Numbered from the stretch's first letter, positions 8,205 through 16,423 are shown. The stretch is 39,314 bases of DNA from Yoonia sp. F2084L (GCF_023015625.1 NZ_JALKAH010000010.1:1-39314); one strand, 5' to 3'. Numbers and translations: made by a program. The notes: a model not told the origin generated them from the letters alone.

Positions 8205-9080
8205 CTAATCTGTTCCCTCAGTTCCCTGCGGTGCGATTGGCAAAGGTTGTTTGAATGTCAGCGTGCGGTAAGGGAACGGGATTTCTATACCAGCATCATC
8301 AAGCGCGCGCTTTACATTGGCGACAACTTCGTCGCGCGATGTGCGGACCTCGACGGGCTTTGATCCGGTCCACCAGGTAACCTCAAAATTGATCGACGAA
8401 GAAGCAAATTCCTGCGCGAATACCTGGATTGGTTTATCGTCTTTTTTTACAGTTTCGCACTTCTCAACGGCGCCAGTGATAACACTGCGAGCTTCATCTA
8501 CATCGACGTCATACGCCACGCCGCAAATAATGGTCACACGGCGTTTCGGTTTGTCGGTGCGGATAATAACGGGATTCTTGAACAGCATTGAATTTGGAAC
8601 AATGACAAGCTGGCCATCAGTGCGCGAAATATGGCTTTCGCGAATGGCGATATGCGTCACTTCACCTTCGATACCCAGACATTCAATGTGGTCGCCAATG
8701 CGCATTTCGCGGCGGAACAGGATAATTATGCCTGCAAGGAAATTTTCAAACACATCTTTGAATGCAAATCCGATGGCAACAGAACCAAGACCCAGGCCCG
8801 CAAGAATGCTCGCTGGGGTCAGCCCGGGAAAAACAATAACGGCCGCGATCATCAGCCCCAGAACCCAAGTCATAATCGATGCCAGAAGCGTTGCCAGTTC
8901 CCTTAGACTTTGCCGGAGCTTCGTCCGCGCCATGAGGTTGGAAATACCGGATTTAATAATTTTACTGACAAGCGCTGTCAAAGTGAGGACAACAAGCGCC
9001 ACCATAATCTGAGGTGTCAGTTCAATCGCTGATCGACCAATTTCGCGCAATTGATCCATTAAAATGCCGACTGGCTCCAA
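8205..9080 (-). CDS. Small MscS-family mechanosensitive channel
   Basis: The 291-residue protein has three N-terminal membrane helices. Its pore helix region ASILAGLGLGSVAIGFAFKDVFENFLAG matches the MscS TM3 signature, and the beta domain FRREMRIGDHIECLGIEGEV and a C-terminal alpha/beta domain follow. It is a pressure-relief channel of the inner membrane, comparable in size to E. coli MscS. The start is probably TTG at 9080 with GGAGAG upstream; an ATG at 9059 is the alternative. A promoter variant (TGAAC) lies at 9116-9140. It is one of three MscS paralogues within 8 kb. Confidence 0.88.
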   Translation of the reverse strand: MEPVGILMDQLREIGRSAIELTPQIMVALVVLTLTALVSKIIKSGISNLMARTKLRQSLRELATLLASIMTWVLGLMIAAVIVFPGLTPASILAGLGLGSVAIGFAFKDVFENFLAGIIILFRREMRIGDHIECLGIEGEVTHIAIRESHISRTDGQLVIVPNSMLFKNPVIIRTDKPKRRVTIICGVAYDVDVDEARSVITGAVEKCETVKKDDKPIQVFAQEFASSSINFEVTWWTGSKPVEVRTSRDEVVANVKRALDDAGIEIPFPYRTLTFKQPLPIAPQGTEGTD

Positions 9081-9115
9081 CAGAACTCTCCACTTTGTGA
9101 CATGTTACAAACCTC

Positions 9116-9140
9116 AACGTTTACCAAGTGATTTGGTTCA
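9116..9140 (-). promoter_or_regulatory. Variant EcfG-type promoter (TGAAC), mscS gene
   Basis: On the minus strand TGAAC (9140-9136), 16 bases, CGTT (9119-9116), one mismatch in the -35. Its distance to the start (36 bases) equals that of the perfect sites in the window, which supports it. It overlaps the stop codon of the gene at 9138. Confidence 0.5.
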
Positions 9141-9779
9141 CGCGATTTTTCGGGCTAACGAAATATACATCCGGGCCAACACGCCCACGAAGGCAAAAGC
9201 GATCAAACCAAGATAGCGTTCATAAATCCCGTCTATCCCTGTCGGTAAGAAAAAGAAGAATGGCGCTGATATCGTCCAGATGATCGACACTGCAACTAGG
9301 CTGTGACCGTACATGCGCCCGACCCGATATGCGCCACCCGACATCAGCCAAGGGGCAAGGGTCATGATGAACCCCAGCGCGTAAACAAGGTAGACGTGTA
9401 TCACGACCCCTTCGTCATCATTGTCGCCATATTCGTTGCGCGCACCGATCAGGAAAACGACCAACGCCATAAGTCCTACTCCGATTAGGCCAATGCTCCA
9501 GCGTGGACCACCCAGATGGATATGTGCGGCGCATAACGCAGTCGCCAACAAAGACCCTGCAAAGGCGTAAATGCCGATATCTACGATGAATTCATATCGC
9601 CCGGCGCCAAGATCACTGATTGTGTCGGCCAGCCAGTCATGATCAGGCACAACAAAATCCGCAATCAGGATTAAAAGCGCAAAGGTGATGCATCCGACAA
9701 TCGCGGCATAGCTCAGATACCGAACCAGATCGGGCTGTAGTTGGCTGCGCCATGTTCTGTCGAAATCAATAGCATCCAC
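9138..9779 (-). CDS. DUF998-type membrane protein
   Basis: The 213-residue protein has about six hydrophobic helices. The sequence VVPDHDWLADTISDLGAG after the first helix is the hallmark of DUF998-like membrane proteins, whose function is unknown. The start is GTG at 9779 with AGAGGGGAAG just upstream. An in-frame ATG at 9815 lies within the -10 of the GSR promoter (9814-9838) and would not be transcribed. It is divergent from the secreted PRC-barrel gene. Confidence 0.7.
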   Translation of the reverse strand: MDAIDFDRTWRSQLQPDLVRYLSYAAIVGCITFALLILIADFVVPDHDWLADTISDLGAGRYEFIVDIGIYAFAGSLLATALCAAHIHLGGPRWSIGLIGVGLMALVVFLIGARNEYGDNDDEGVVIHVYLVYALGFIMTLAPWLMSGGAYRVGRMYGHSLVAVSIIWTISAPFFFFLPTGIDGIYERYLGLIAFAFVGVLARMYISLARKIA

Positions 9780-9813
9780 GATTTCTTCCCCTCTTTGTGC
9801 TTTGTGGCATCCC

Positions 9814-9838
9814 AACGTTTACGGGGTCGATCTGTTCC
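9814..9838 (-). promoter_or_regulatory. EcfG-type promoter, DUF998 gene
   Basis: On the minus strand GGAAC (9838-9834), 16 bases, CGTT (9817-9814): a perfect consensus. The expected transcript start is near 9807, which fixes GTG 9779 as the start codon. Confidence 0.85.
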
Positions 9839-9876
9839 CTTTGGACTTTCCGTCGGGGCATTCAGGAAAAACTGGC

Positions 9877-9901
9877 GGAACGATCCGCACAGCTTGGTGT
9901 T
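9877..9901 (+). promoter_or_regulatory. EcfG-type promoter, secreted PRC-barrel gene
   Basis: GGAAC (9877-9881), 16 bases, TGTT (9898-9901), 52 bases before the ATG at 9954. It is back to back with the promoter at 9814-9838. Confidence 0.75.
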
Positions 9902-9953
9902 GATCCAGCATCAAGGTTGGCGTGTCCAACCATCACTCAAACAGGAGGAAACA

Positions 9954-10745
9954 ATGAAGAACTTTCTGAGCACAACAGCCGCCGTACTGGCACTTTCAAC
10001 AGCCGCATATGCGGACGGACATACGGCCGTATTTTCGGACATGCAGTTTGACGAAGCAATGAACATCAACGCCACCGAAATGGTCGGCATGCGTGTCTAT
10101 GCATCAGAGGCCAGCATCGAAAATGACATGATGGTCGTTGCGAATGGCGAAACCGAATGGGACGACATCGGTGAAATCAACGAGATTTTGCTGACCCGTG
10201 ACGGTGAAGTACAATCCGTGATCGTCGGCGTCGGTGGTTTCCTGGGGATCGGTGAAAAAGATGTCGCCATCAACATGTCCGAACTGCGTTTCGTCGAAGA
10301 GGAAGGTGAAACAGGCGACTTTTTCTTGGTGATCGAAGCAACGGCAGTCGGCGTGCAGGATGCGCCAGCTTACGAATACAACCAGTTGACCAACACGATG
10401 GGCGACGGTGAGGAAATGGGTGCGTGGACTGGTCCAGACATTGTAATGGACGGCTTTGCCCGCATCACGCCCGAAGACTTGACGACAGAAGATCTTACAG
10501 GTGCACCAGTCTTTGGTGCAAATGATGAAGAAGTCGGCGAGATCGGACAACTTTTGGTCACCGATAATGGCACACTTGATCGTGCCGTGATCGACGTAGG
10601 TGGTTTTCTGGGGCTGGGTGAACGTGAAGTTGCCGTATCCTTGGACGAGCTGACGATCATGCGCATGGATGACGGTGACGACGTGCGTGTCTATATCGAT
10701 GCATCCCAAGAGGCGTTGGAACAGCAGCCAGAATACGAAGGCTAA
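9954..10745 (+). CDS. Secreted tandem PRC-barrel protein
   Basis: The 263-residue protein has an N-terminal signal peptide (MKNFLSTTAAVLALSTAAYA, cleavage near residue 20). Two PRC-barrel repeats carry near-identical cores: VGVGGFLGIGEKDVAINMSEL (about residues 91-111) and IDVGGFLGLGEREVAVSLDEL (about 215-235). The protein is very acidic. Periplasmic PRC-barrel proteins are common in alphaproteobacteria and often stress-induced; their ligand is not known. The ATG follows AGGAGGAA. A GSR promoter precedes it, and a hairpin (10756-10782) separates it from creA. Confidence 0.85.
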   Translation: MKNFLSTTAAVLALSTAAYADGHTAVFSDMQFDEAMNINATEMVGMRVYASEASIENDMMVVANGETEWDDIGEINEILLTRDGEVQSVIVGVGGFLGIGEKDVAINMSELRFVEEEGETGDFFLVIEATAVGVQDAPAYEYNQLTNTMGDGEEMGAWTGPDIVMDGFARITPEDLTTEDLTGAPVFGANDEEVGEIGQLLVTDNGTLDRAVIDVGGFLGLGEREVAVSLDELTIMRMDDGDDVRVYIDASQEALEQQPEYEG

Positions 10746-10755
10746 TCTCACTTCA

Positions 10756-10782
10756 TGGGGCGAGGCAGCTTGCCTTGCCCCA
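10756..10782 (+). terminator. Stem-loop between the PRC-barrel gene and creA
   Basis: A 12-bp stem (10756-10767 with 10771-10782, one G-T pair) and a 3-base loop, without a U tract. It may partly terminate or stabilise the upstream transcript. Confidence 0.5.
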
Positions 10783-10835
10783 CTCCAATGCGGTCCTTTG
10801 TTGGCCGCTTTTCGTATTTCACAAGGATGACTGTC

Positions 10836-11300
10836 ATGACAATCACACACCGCCTCATTGCAATATTTTGCGCCACTTTACTCGCGACAACAGCGCCTGC
10901 CGAAGAGGTCGGGAATGTCGATGTTGATTGGTTGGGAAATGACATCGTGATCGAGGCGTTCTCAGATCCTGATGTGGAAGGTGTCACCTGTCACGTATCG
11001 TATTTTGAGCGTGGACTGATCGACCGACTAAAGAAGGGGAACTGGTTTGAGGATCCATCAAACTCTGCCATTTCTTGCCGTCAGACAGGGCCTATTGTCA
11101 TCGGTGATATTGATCGCAGTGACGAAGGCGAAAGCATCTTTTCCGAACGTCGCTCGATCATCTGGAAGTCACTGTCCGTCAAACGCATCTTTGATGAAGC
11201 AAACAGCACTCTGATCTACGTGGCCCACGCGCGCGAGGTACAGGACGGCAGCGCAAAAATGGCTATTTCCACGATCCCGCTTTATCAATCATCCAACTAG
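10836..11300 (+). CDS. creA: CreA family protein
   Basis: The 154-residue protein begins with a signal-type segment (MTITHRLIAIFCATLLATTAPA). The CreA core follows: DIVIEAFSDPDVEGVTCHVSYF, SNSAISCRQTGPIVI, SIIWKSLSVKRIFD and a closing TLIYVAHAREVQDGSAK. CreA is a periplasmic protein found beside creBCD in E. coli, with no proven function. AAGGA precedes the ATG at 10836. No GSR motif lies in the 90-base gap, so it may depend on read-through from the PRC-barrel gene. It is convergent with the glutathione reductase gene (7 bases apart). Confidence 0.85.
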   Translation: MTITHRLIAIFCATLLATTAPAEEVGNVDVDWLGNDIVIEAFSDPDVEGVTCHVSYFERGLIDRLKKGNWFEDPSNSAISCRQTGPIVIGDIDRSDEGESIFSERRSIIWKSLSVKRIFDEANSTLIYVAHAREVQDGSAKMAISTIPLYQSSN

Positions 11301-11307
11301 GCACGGC

Positions 11308-12636
11308 TCACCGGCGCTGCATTGGTTGTTCAGCGAAAAATTCTTCCGCGAATGATGGATGCACAGGTGTCGCTTTGGTCAACGACGTCACAGGCGCTTT
11401 GGCGGCAATCAGGGCCGCCGCCATCGCGATGATGTCCTCTGCACCGTGGGCTGCGATCGCGGCCCCTCTGAGAATGTCATGCTCAGCATTGATCTGATAA
11501 AAAGCCTCGTTGTGATCTACGTCCGACAGCACGTTTTGCGCTAACGGTGTTAGATCGCCACTGCGGAGTGTTTCTTTACTGGTCTCACCAACGAACGCGG
11601 CAGGCGGGTATACAAATGTCGTGGTCGCCACCAGATCAAGATCGACCGCTTCGGCGCCATTGCCGTACAGCATGTGCGCAAGCGCTGTCCCATCAGCCGT
11701 GGCCACGGGCGTCAGCGGTAGCCGATCAGCCATATCGCCAATAGCATAAACGCCGGGCTGGCTGGTCTCGAACCGATCAGAGATCGCAAGCGCTCCACTG
11801 TCAGCGACAACAAGCGTCTCCGCAAATTGGCCCAGCCAGTCAATGTTGGGCGTCCGACCCGCGGCTGCGACAACGGCGTCCGCTGTATCGGTCAAGCCTG
11901 ACGCACAGGTATATCCCAGCGATGCACGAGTCCGCTTTACTGCCGTTACGCCGTCATCTGTTCGTATGCGGATGCCTGATGCCGCAAGCCCCTTTTGCAC
12001 ATGCAGCGCCAGATCTTCGGGAAAGGTATCCAGCAGGTGTGGCCCGTTATGGATCAACGTCACATCGGACCCCAGCGCATGGAAGATCGCGGCAAATTCG
12101 CAGCCGATATAGCCGCCGCCGATAATGGTGATCCTATCCGGTCGCGTAGTCCAACCAAGCACGTCGTTACTGTTACTAAGCAAGGCTGCGCCAGGAATAT
12201 CCATCTCGGCTGGGCGTCCGCCACAGGCAAGGATGATTTGATTGGCTGTATATGTCGTATCGCCAACGTCCACAGTGCGCGCGTCGATTATGACAGCCTG
12301 ACCGCGCACAAGCGCCACGCCCGCATCGCCAAGGTTACCCGCGTAAATGTCGCGAATGTCTGCAATATGGGCATCGCGTTTCGTGATCAGCGTTTGATAG
12401 TCGATCGCTGTTTTGGTCGCGATATTTTGTGCCGCTGCGGCCCGTGTCGTGCGCGCGATCTGGCCCGCGGACCAAAGAATTTTCTTGGGCACACAACCAC
12501 GATTAACACACGTGCCGCCAAGTTCGGCGCGCTCGATCACGAGGATGCGCGCGCCGAACTTGGCGGCATTGGTAGCAAACGCCATGCCAGCGGAACCGCC
12601 GCCGATGACGATGCTGTCATATGCACTCTGTGTCAT
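11308..12636 (-). CDS. gor: Glutathione-disulfide reductase
   Basis: The 442-residue flavoprotein of the pyridine-nucleotide disulfide oxidoreductase family has the FAD-binding GGGSAGMAFA near residues 12-21 and the redox motif GGTCVNRGCVPKK (Cys43 and Cys48). A second nucleotide-binding GGGYIGCEFA follows, then the FAD-ribose motif GVYAIGD and the C-terminal VHPSFAEEF. The last carries the catalytic His of the partner subunit and supports glutathione reductase over related enzymes. It regenerates GSH with NADPH in the cytoplasm. The start lies three bases after the stop of the small gene at 12640, so the two are probably translated from one mRNA. Confidence 0.9.
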   Translation of the reverse strand: MTQSAYDSIVIGGGSAGMAFATNAAKFGARILVIERAELGGTCVNRGCVPKKILWSAGQIARTTRAAAAQNIATKTAIDYQTLITKRDAHIADIRDIYAGNLGDAGVALVRGQAVIIDARTVDVGDTTYTANQIILACGGRPAEMDIPGAALLSNSNDVLGWTTRPDRITIIGGGYIGCEFAAIFHALGSDVTLIHNGPHLLDTFPEDLALHVQKGLAASGIRIRTDDGVTAVKRTRASLGYTCASGLTDTADAVVAAAGRTPNIDWLGQFAETLVVADSGALAISDRFETSQPGVYAIGDMADRLPLTPVATADGTALAHMLYGNGAEAVDLDLVATTTFVYPPAAFVGETSKETLRSGDLTPLAQNVLSDVDHNEAFYQINAEHDILRGAAIAAHGAEDIIAMAAALIAAKAPVTSLTKATPVHPSFAEEFFAEQPMQRR

Positions 12637-12639
12637 ACG

Positions 12640-12792
12640 CTAGTCGGCATCAGGTTTTTTAGCGCCGTCGTCGTTCAGATCAGTGTCTTTGGTATGATCC
12701 GGATCACCTTTTTTGCCAGGGTCGCTTTTCAAATCATGGTGCTGTTCTGAACCGTCAAGTTCGGGGTATTGTGGGCGTTCTGGTGTGGCCAT
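12640..12792 (-). CDS. Small acidic hydrophilic protein (unknown)
   Basis: The 50-residue protein starts MATPERPQYPELDGSEQHHD and is then almost only Asp, Lys, Gly, Pro and Asn. It has no hydrophobic core and is likely disordered, in the manner of small hydrophilins. A strong AGGAGG site precedes the ATG at 12792. It lies between the MscS gene (stop at 12830) and gor (start at 12636), so it is co-transcribed with them. I do not recognise a family. Confidence 0.65.
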   Translation of the reverse strand: MATPERPQYPELDGSEQHHDLKSDPGKKGDPDHTKDTDLNDDGAKKPDAD

Positions 12793-12829
12793 GGGGATGG
12801 TCCTCCTGTTGGGGTTAAGGCAGCGGGAA

Positions 12830-13756
12830 CTATTCCGCCGCAAAGCGCTGGTTGTCGGCGTCATCATTTTGGACGACCTCCAGCATTGGGTTTTCGTGCA
12901 CTAAAGTACGTGTCGGGAACGGAATGTTGATGTCGGCTTCGTCTAGCGCCTCTTTCACCTTGCGCTTCATGTCAGCCTGATACTGAAAATAGACATCGCT
13001 ATCGCACCAGACGCGCACCAGAAAGTCGACGCTGCTGCTGTTCAGGTTGTTGACCTGAATAAACGGTTCGGGATCGCTGTAGGACCGTGCGTCTGCCATA
13101 ATGGCATCACGGATGACTTTCTCAGCATCGCTCAGGTTCACGCCGTAGCCAACGCCAAACGTCCACTGGGCGCGGCGTTTGGGGTATTCGGAATAGTTCT
13201 TGATGGTGTTTCCCCACACTTCGGAGTTGGGAACAATGACCTTGACATTCGTAAGGTTCGCAAGCTCCGTATAGTTCAACGTGATATCTTTGACGGTGCC
13301 GACGGTGTCATTGATCTCAACAAAATCACCAAGCTTGAGGGGGCGAAAGAGGACGATCATGATCCCAGCAGCAAGATTTGACAGCGTCCCTTGCAATGCC
13401 AGACCGACGGCCAGACCGGCAGCACCAATGACGGCAATCACCGACGTTGTTTCAACACCAAAGGTGTTTAGAACAAAAAGACCGGTAAAAGCCAGTACAA
13501 CATAGCGGGCGATGTTGCCTAGAAACCCAAACAATGTGTTATCAAGACTAACATGGTTTTCACCGATGCCGTGAATCCGCCGGCTTACAAAACCTGCAAT
13601 CACAAAGCCCACGATAATAATGAAAACCGCCGCGAGCGTGTTACCAACCAAGGCAATCAAAGCATCAAGCGTCAGATAATCGGCAAAGGACTTGCCGCCG
13701 TAAATTTCAGTCGTCATGAGGGTTTCACCCCAAGAGATGATCGTCTCCATGGTCAT
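12830..13756 (-). CDS. MscS-family mechanosensitive channel
   Basis: The 308-residue protein has three membrane helices. TM3 reads IGAAGLAVGLALQGTLSNLAAGIMI, the glycine/alanine-rich MscS pore pattern. The beta domain FRPLKLGDFVEINDTVGTV and the C-terminal domain with GVGYGVNLSDAEKVI follow. It is close to E. coli MscS in length and arrangement. The ATG at 13756 or 13750 can be used; AGGACA lies upstream. It is probably transcribed with the small gene at 13781 from the GSR promoter at 14018-14042, and leads on to the small acidic gene and gor. Confidence 0.9.
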   Translation of the reverse strand: MTMETIISWGETLMTTEIYGGKSFADYLTLDALIALVGNTLAAVFIIIVGFVIAGFVSRRIHGIGENHVSLDNTLFGFLGNIARYVVLAFTGLFVLNTFGVETTSVIAVIGAAGLAVGLALQGTLSNLAAGIMIVLFRPLKLGDFVEINDTVGTVKDITLNYTELANLTNVKVIVPNSEVWGNTIKNYSEYPKRRAQWTFGVGYGVNLSDAEKVIRDAIMADARSYSDPEPFIQVNNLNSSSVDFLVRVWCDSDVYFQYQADMKRKVKEALDEADINIPFPTRTLVHENPMLEVVQNDDADNQRFAAE

Positions 13757-13780
13757 TGTCCTGTCGTTGTGTGGTGGTGA

Positions 13781-13990
13781 TTAAACGTAGGAAAAAATGG
13801 CCGGATCGCTGTCGGACATCCGTTTCGCTTGCACTTCCATACGCGCGCGCACCTCTGCGGGCGACATATCCATGGGTCCCTGCACTGCGCATGGATAGCG
13901 AAATGACTTGCCGTTGCGTCTGATGTCGATGCGGCCCTCAAATGCGCTGCTTGCCGGATTATACCAAATGTTCTTGATCTCGGTCGCCAT
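13781..13990 (-). CDS. Small uncharacterised soluble protein
   Basis: The 69-residue protein reads MATEIKNIWYNPASSAFEGR, then IDIRRNGKSFRYPCAVQGPM, and ends in a charged helix with VRARMEVQAKRMSDSDP. It has no signal or membrane segment. The N-terminal half suggests a small beta sheet. GGAG lies upstream of the ATG, and a GSR promoter is 28 bases further. It is followed by mscS after 24 bases. No family recognised. Confidence 0.7.
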   Translation of the reverse strand: MATEIKNIWYNPASSAFEGRIDIRRNGKSFRYPCAVQGPMDMSPAEVRARMEVQAKRMSDSDPAIFSYV

Positions 13991-14017
13991 TGCTTTTCTC
14001 CTGATTGTTGCAGGACA

Positions 14018-14042
14018 AACAAACAACGGACCAAATGGTTCC
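14018..14042 (-). promoter_or_regulatory. EcfG-type promoter of the small gene/mscS/gor unit
   Basis: On the minus strand GGAAC (14042-14038), 16 bases, TGTT (14021-14018), 28 bases before the ATG at 13990. It lies just upstream of the MATE gene stop. Confidence 0.7.
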
Positions 14043-14048
14043 ATCGGT

Positions 14049-15407
14049 TCAGGCAGCGGCGGGCTCTGGTGCTGTGTGGTGTGATAGCCAGTACAGCGCG
14101 AAACTGCCCACCGCGATGCCTGCCACCGCGTTTGCCACGGCGATTGCATAGAAAACGGCGTCCGACGTTGCGAACTGAGCAGCGATAAACGACAGCGGCA
14201 CGTAGAGGACGGCTGTGCGCACCAGATAAAGACCCAAGCCATAGTGCGACCGGCCCAATGCATTGAATGCGCCCGCGCTGATGATCACGACGCCGTATCC
14301 CCAGATGCTGAACGGGACAATGGTCAGATAAGTTGTCGCGGCACTGATCACGTCTTCGTCCTGCGAGAAAATGCCGACAATCGGTTCGGCTGCAAACCAA
14401 AAAAACAGCCCCAGCACCGCTGCCCAAGCGGCACAGACCGCATAGCTAAAGCGCAAAGCCTCTGCGACACGATCGCATTTTCCAGCCCCCCAATTCTGAC
14501 CCGCAAAAGGGCCAATGGCAGACGACAAGGCAAGCATGGGGATCACAGCCAGTGATTCAATCCGCGTGGCGACGCCAAAGCCCGCAACAACCACTTCGCC
14601 AAACGCCGCTATCAGGGCCGTGACAACCGCGATCCCGATGGGATTGACGGCATTGCCCAGTGACGCAGGAAGACCGACTGCAAGTACGCGTTTCCAAGAT
14701 TTCGCCAAAACGGACATTTCCGGCAGCGTAAGATCCAGCATTTTTTCGCGTAGTGCCACCAGGGCAAATGCACCAAAGACAGTCACAAGCCATGCGATCA
14801 AAGTGCCTATCGCGGCACCTTCAATGCCAAACGCAGGAATAGGCCCAAGCCCGAAGATAAACACAGGCGTAATCGCGATATTCGTTAGGGCGGAACTGAC
14901 CATCACGACACTGGGCCAGAACGTATCGCCGACCGCACGCACGATAGAATTTGCGACAATCGGCACCACCAACAGCGGGATCGCAAGAAACCAGATGCGC
15001 ATGTAGCGACCGATCAGGTCCAGCGTTTCGCCAGTTGCCCCTAACAGCGTGAACAGCGGATCAATCATGAAAAATCCAGCAGTCGCCACCGCAATGACCA
15101 AGATAAGCGCAAGTACCAGACTATCTGTTGCCAGACGTTTGGCATCATCGCGCGCGTCTGCCCCGACAGCACGCGACACAACCGACGACGCACCCGCACC
15201 AAGACCAATTGCCAGGCTTGAAACCGTCAGTGTCACGGGAAACGTAAACGAAAGCGCGGTCAGTTCCTGCGTGCCCAACTGTCCAACATAATAGGTATCG
15301 ATCAGCGACACTGAGATGACAGCAATGATGCCGAAAACCATCGGTCCGGCCAGTTGCAGTAGTTTTTGCCATGTTGGTCCGGCGGTTAGGTCACGTTTAT
15401 CGGCCAC
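14049..15407 (-). CDS. MATE family efflux transporter
   Basis: The 452-residue protein has about twelve membrane helices in two similar halves, in the MatE pattern: GPMVFGIIAVISVSLIDTYYVGQLG at the N-terminus and GLPASLGNAVNPIGIAV opening the second half. It exports cationic compounds against Na+ or H+ across the inner membrane. The start is GTG at 15407 with AAAGGA upstream; a TTG at 15422 overlaps that site. A variant promoter (TGAAC) lies at 15436-15460, directly after topoisomerase IB. Confidence 0.88.
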   Translation of the reverse strand: MADKRDLTAGPTWQKLLQLAGPMVFGIIAVISVSLIDTYYVGQLGTQELTALSFTFPVTLTVSSLAIGLGAGASSVVSRAVGADARDDAKRLATDSLVLALILVIAVATAGFFMIDPLFTLLGATGETLDLIGRYMRIWFLAIPLLVVPIVANSIVRAVGDTFWPSVVMVSSALTNIAITPVFIFGLGPIPAFGIEGAAIGTLIAWLVTVFGAFALVALREKMLDLTLPEMSVLAKSWKRVLAVGLPASLGNAVNPIGIAVVTALIAAFGEVVVAGFGVATRIESLAVIPMLALSSAIGPFAGQNWGAGKCDRVAEALRFSYAVCAAWAAVLGLFFWFAAEPIVGIFSQDEDVISAATTYLTIVPFSIWGYGVVIISAGAFNALGRSHYGLGLYLVRTAVLYVPLSFIAAQFATSDAVFYAIAVANAVAGIAVGSFALYWLSHHTAPEPAAA

Positions 15408-15435
15408 GGTTTGTCCTTTCAAAGCGTCAGATCAC

Positions 15436-15460
15436 AACGCCCTGAACCCTGAAAGGTTCA
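15436..15460 (-). promoter_or_regulatory. Variant EcfG-type promoter (TGAAC), MATE gene
   Basis: On the minus strand TGAAC (15460-15456), 16 bases, CGTT (15439-15436), 29 bases before the GTG start. The -35 has one mismatch, the same as at 9136-9140. The stretch also contains a short inverted repeat (TGAACC/GGTTCA, 15443-15460), so a hairpin is an alternative reading. Confidence 0.4.
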
Positions 15461-16423
15461 TTAGTTTTGCAAAAACCCCAGCAACCGCTGTTCAGCCACG
15501 CGCAATCCGTCGGTTTTGACTGTGGCGAAATCGGGCACTGGTTGATCAGCCAAATCGATGATTGCCGGGTGGATATAGCTGTTGCGCGCAATTGTGGGGG
15601 TATTGTGCAAGACATCGGCGGCGGCGGTGGCCATCTGCGTAATCGTTGCCGGCCCCTCGCACGCGACCTCAAATGCGGCGCAGCTTCCGATCCAAGTGCG
15701 AAAGGATTTTGCTGTCGCGCCCTCAATGCCCGCCGCGTCCGCAATGTAGGTATTTAAGGCACCGGACGTCAGCGTTTGCGGCGCACCTGCACTATCGATC
15801 CAAGTCAACACGGTCCGGCCAGGCAGGTCGGTCAGATCGTCCAGAATGCTTGCCAGTTTGGCGTCTTTCATCTTGTGGCTCACCTTTTGACCACCTTTGG
15901 CATCATACCGCAGTTTGATTTCGCTGCCGGCGACATCGATGTGCTTTTCGCGCAAAGTCAGCGCGCCATAGCTGCCGTTTTCCGCGGCATATTGTGGGCT
16001 ACCAAGACGAATGGCTGTGCGATCGATCAATGTCACGGCTGCGGCCAGCGCATAGTCACGCGTGCCCGGTTCGGTCGCTAGGTCACGCTGCAAACGGCGG
16101 CGCAGACGCGGCAGGCAAGCGGCGAACGCGGCAAGCCCGTTGAACTTTGCTTCTGCCTGGGCGTCCGTCCACGATGGGTGATATATGTATTGCTTGCGCC
16201 CCTTTGCGTCGCGACCTGTGGCTTGCAAATGGCCAAGCGGATCGGGACAGTACCACACGTCGGTGTACGCAGGGGGTACGGCCAGTGCCTTTAGGCGTCC
16301 ACGCATCACCGCATCGCGCAAGGTGGCGCCGTCTACATCGAAATAGGTAAACCCCCGACCGCAGCGTCTTCGGCCATAGCCCGGCTGCGTATCGGGGTAG
16401 TAGACAAGCGTATCGGCACTCAC
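15461..16423 (-). CDS. DNA topoisomerase IB (poxvirus type)
   Basis: The 320-residue protein has an N-terminal part with GRGFTYFDVDG and LKALAVPPAYTDVW, typical of bacterial type IB topoisomerases, followed by the catalytic domain. Visible active-site residues are Arg139 (TAIRLG), a lysine in the AKGGQK loop (about 176-180), Arg242 (SFRTWIG) and the nucleophile Tyr283 (NSYIHP). The enzyme nicks one strand and relaxes supercoils without ATP. The start is GTG at 16423, which overlaps the stop of the DUF2945 gene (shared GTGA), so the two are translationally coupled and driven by the GSR promoter at 16665-16690. Confidence 0.9.
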   Translation of the reverse strand: MSADTLVYYPDTQPGYGRRRCGRGFTYFDVDGATLRDAVMRGRLKALAVPPAYTDVWYCPDPLGHLQATGRDAKGRKQYIYHPSWTDAQAEAKFNGLAAFAACLPRLRRRLQRDLATEPGTRDYALAAAVTLIDRTAIRLGSPQYAAENGSYGALTLREKHIDVAGSEIKLRYDAKGGQKVSHKMKDAKLASILDDLTDLPGRTVLTWIDSAGAPQTLTSGALNTYIADAAGIEGATAKSFRTWIGSCAAFEVACEGPATITQMATAAADVLHNTPTIARNSYIHPAIIDLADQPVPDFATVKTDGLRVAEQRLLGFLQN

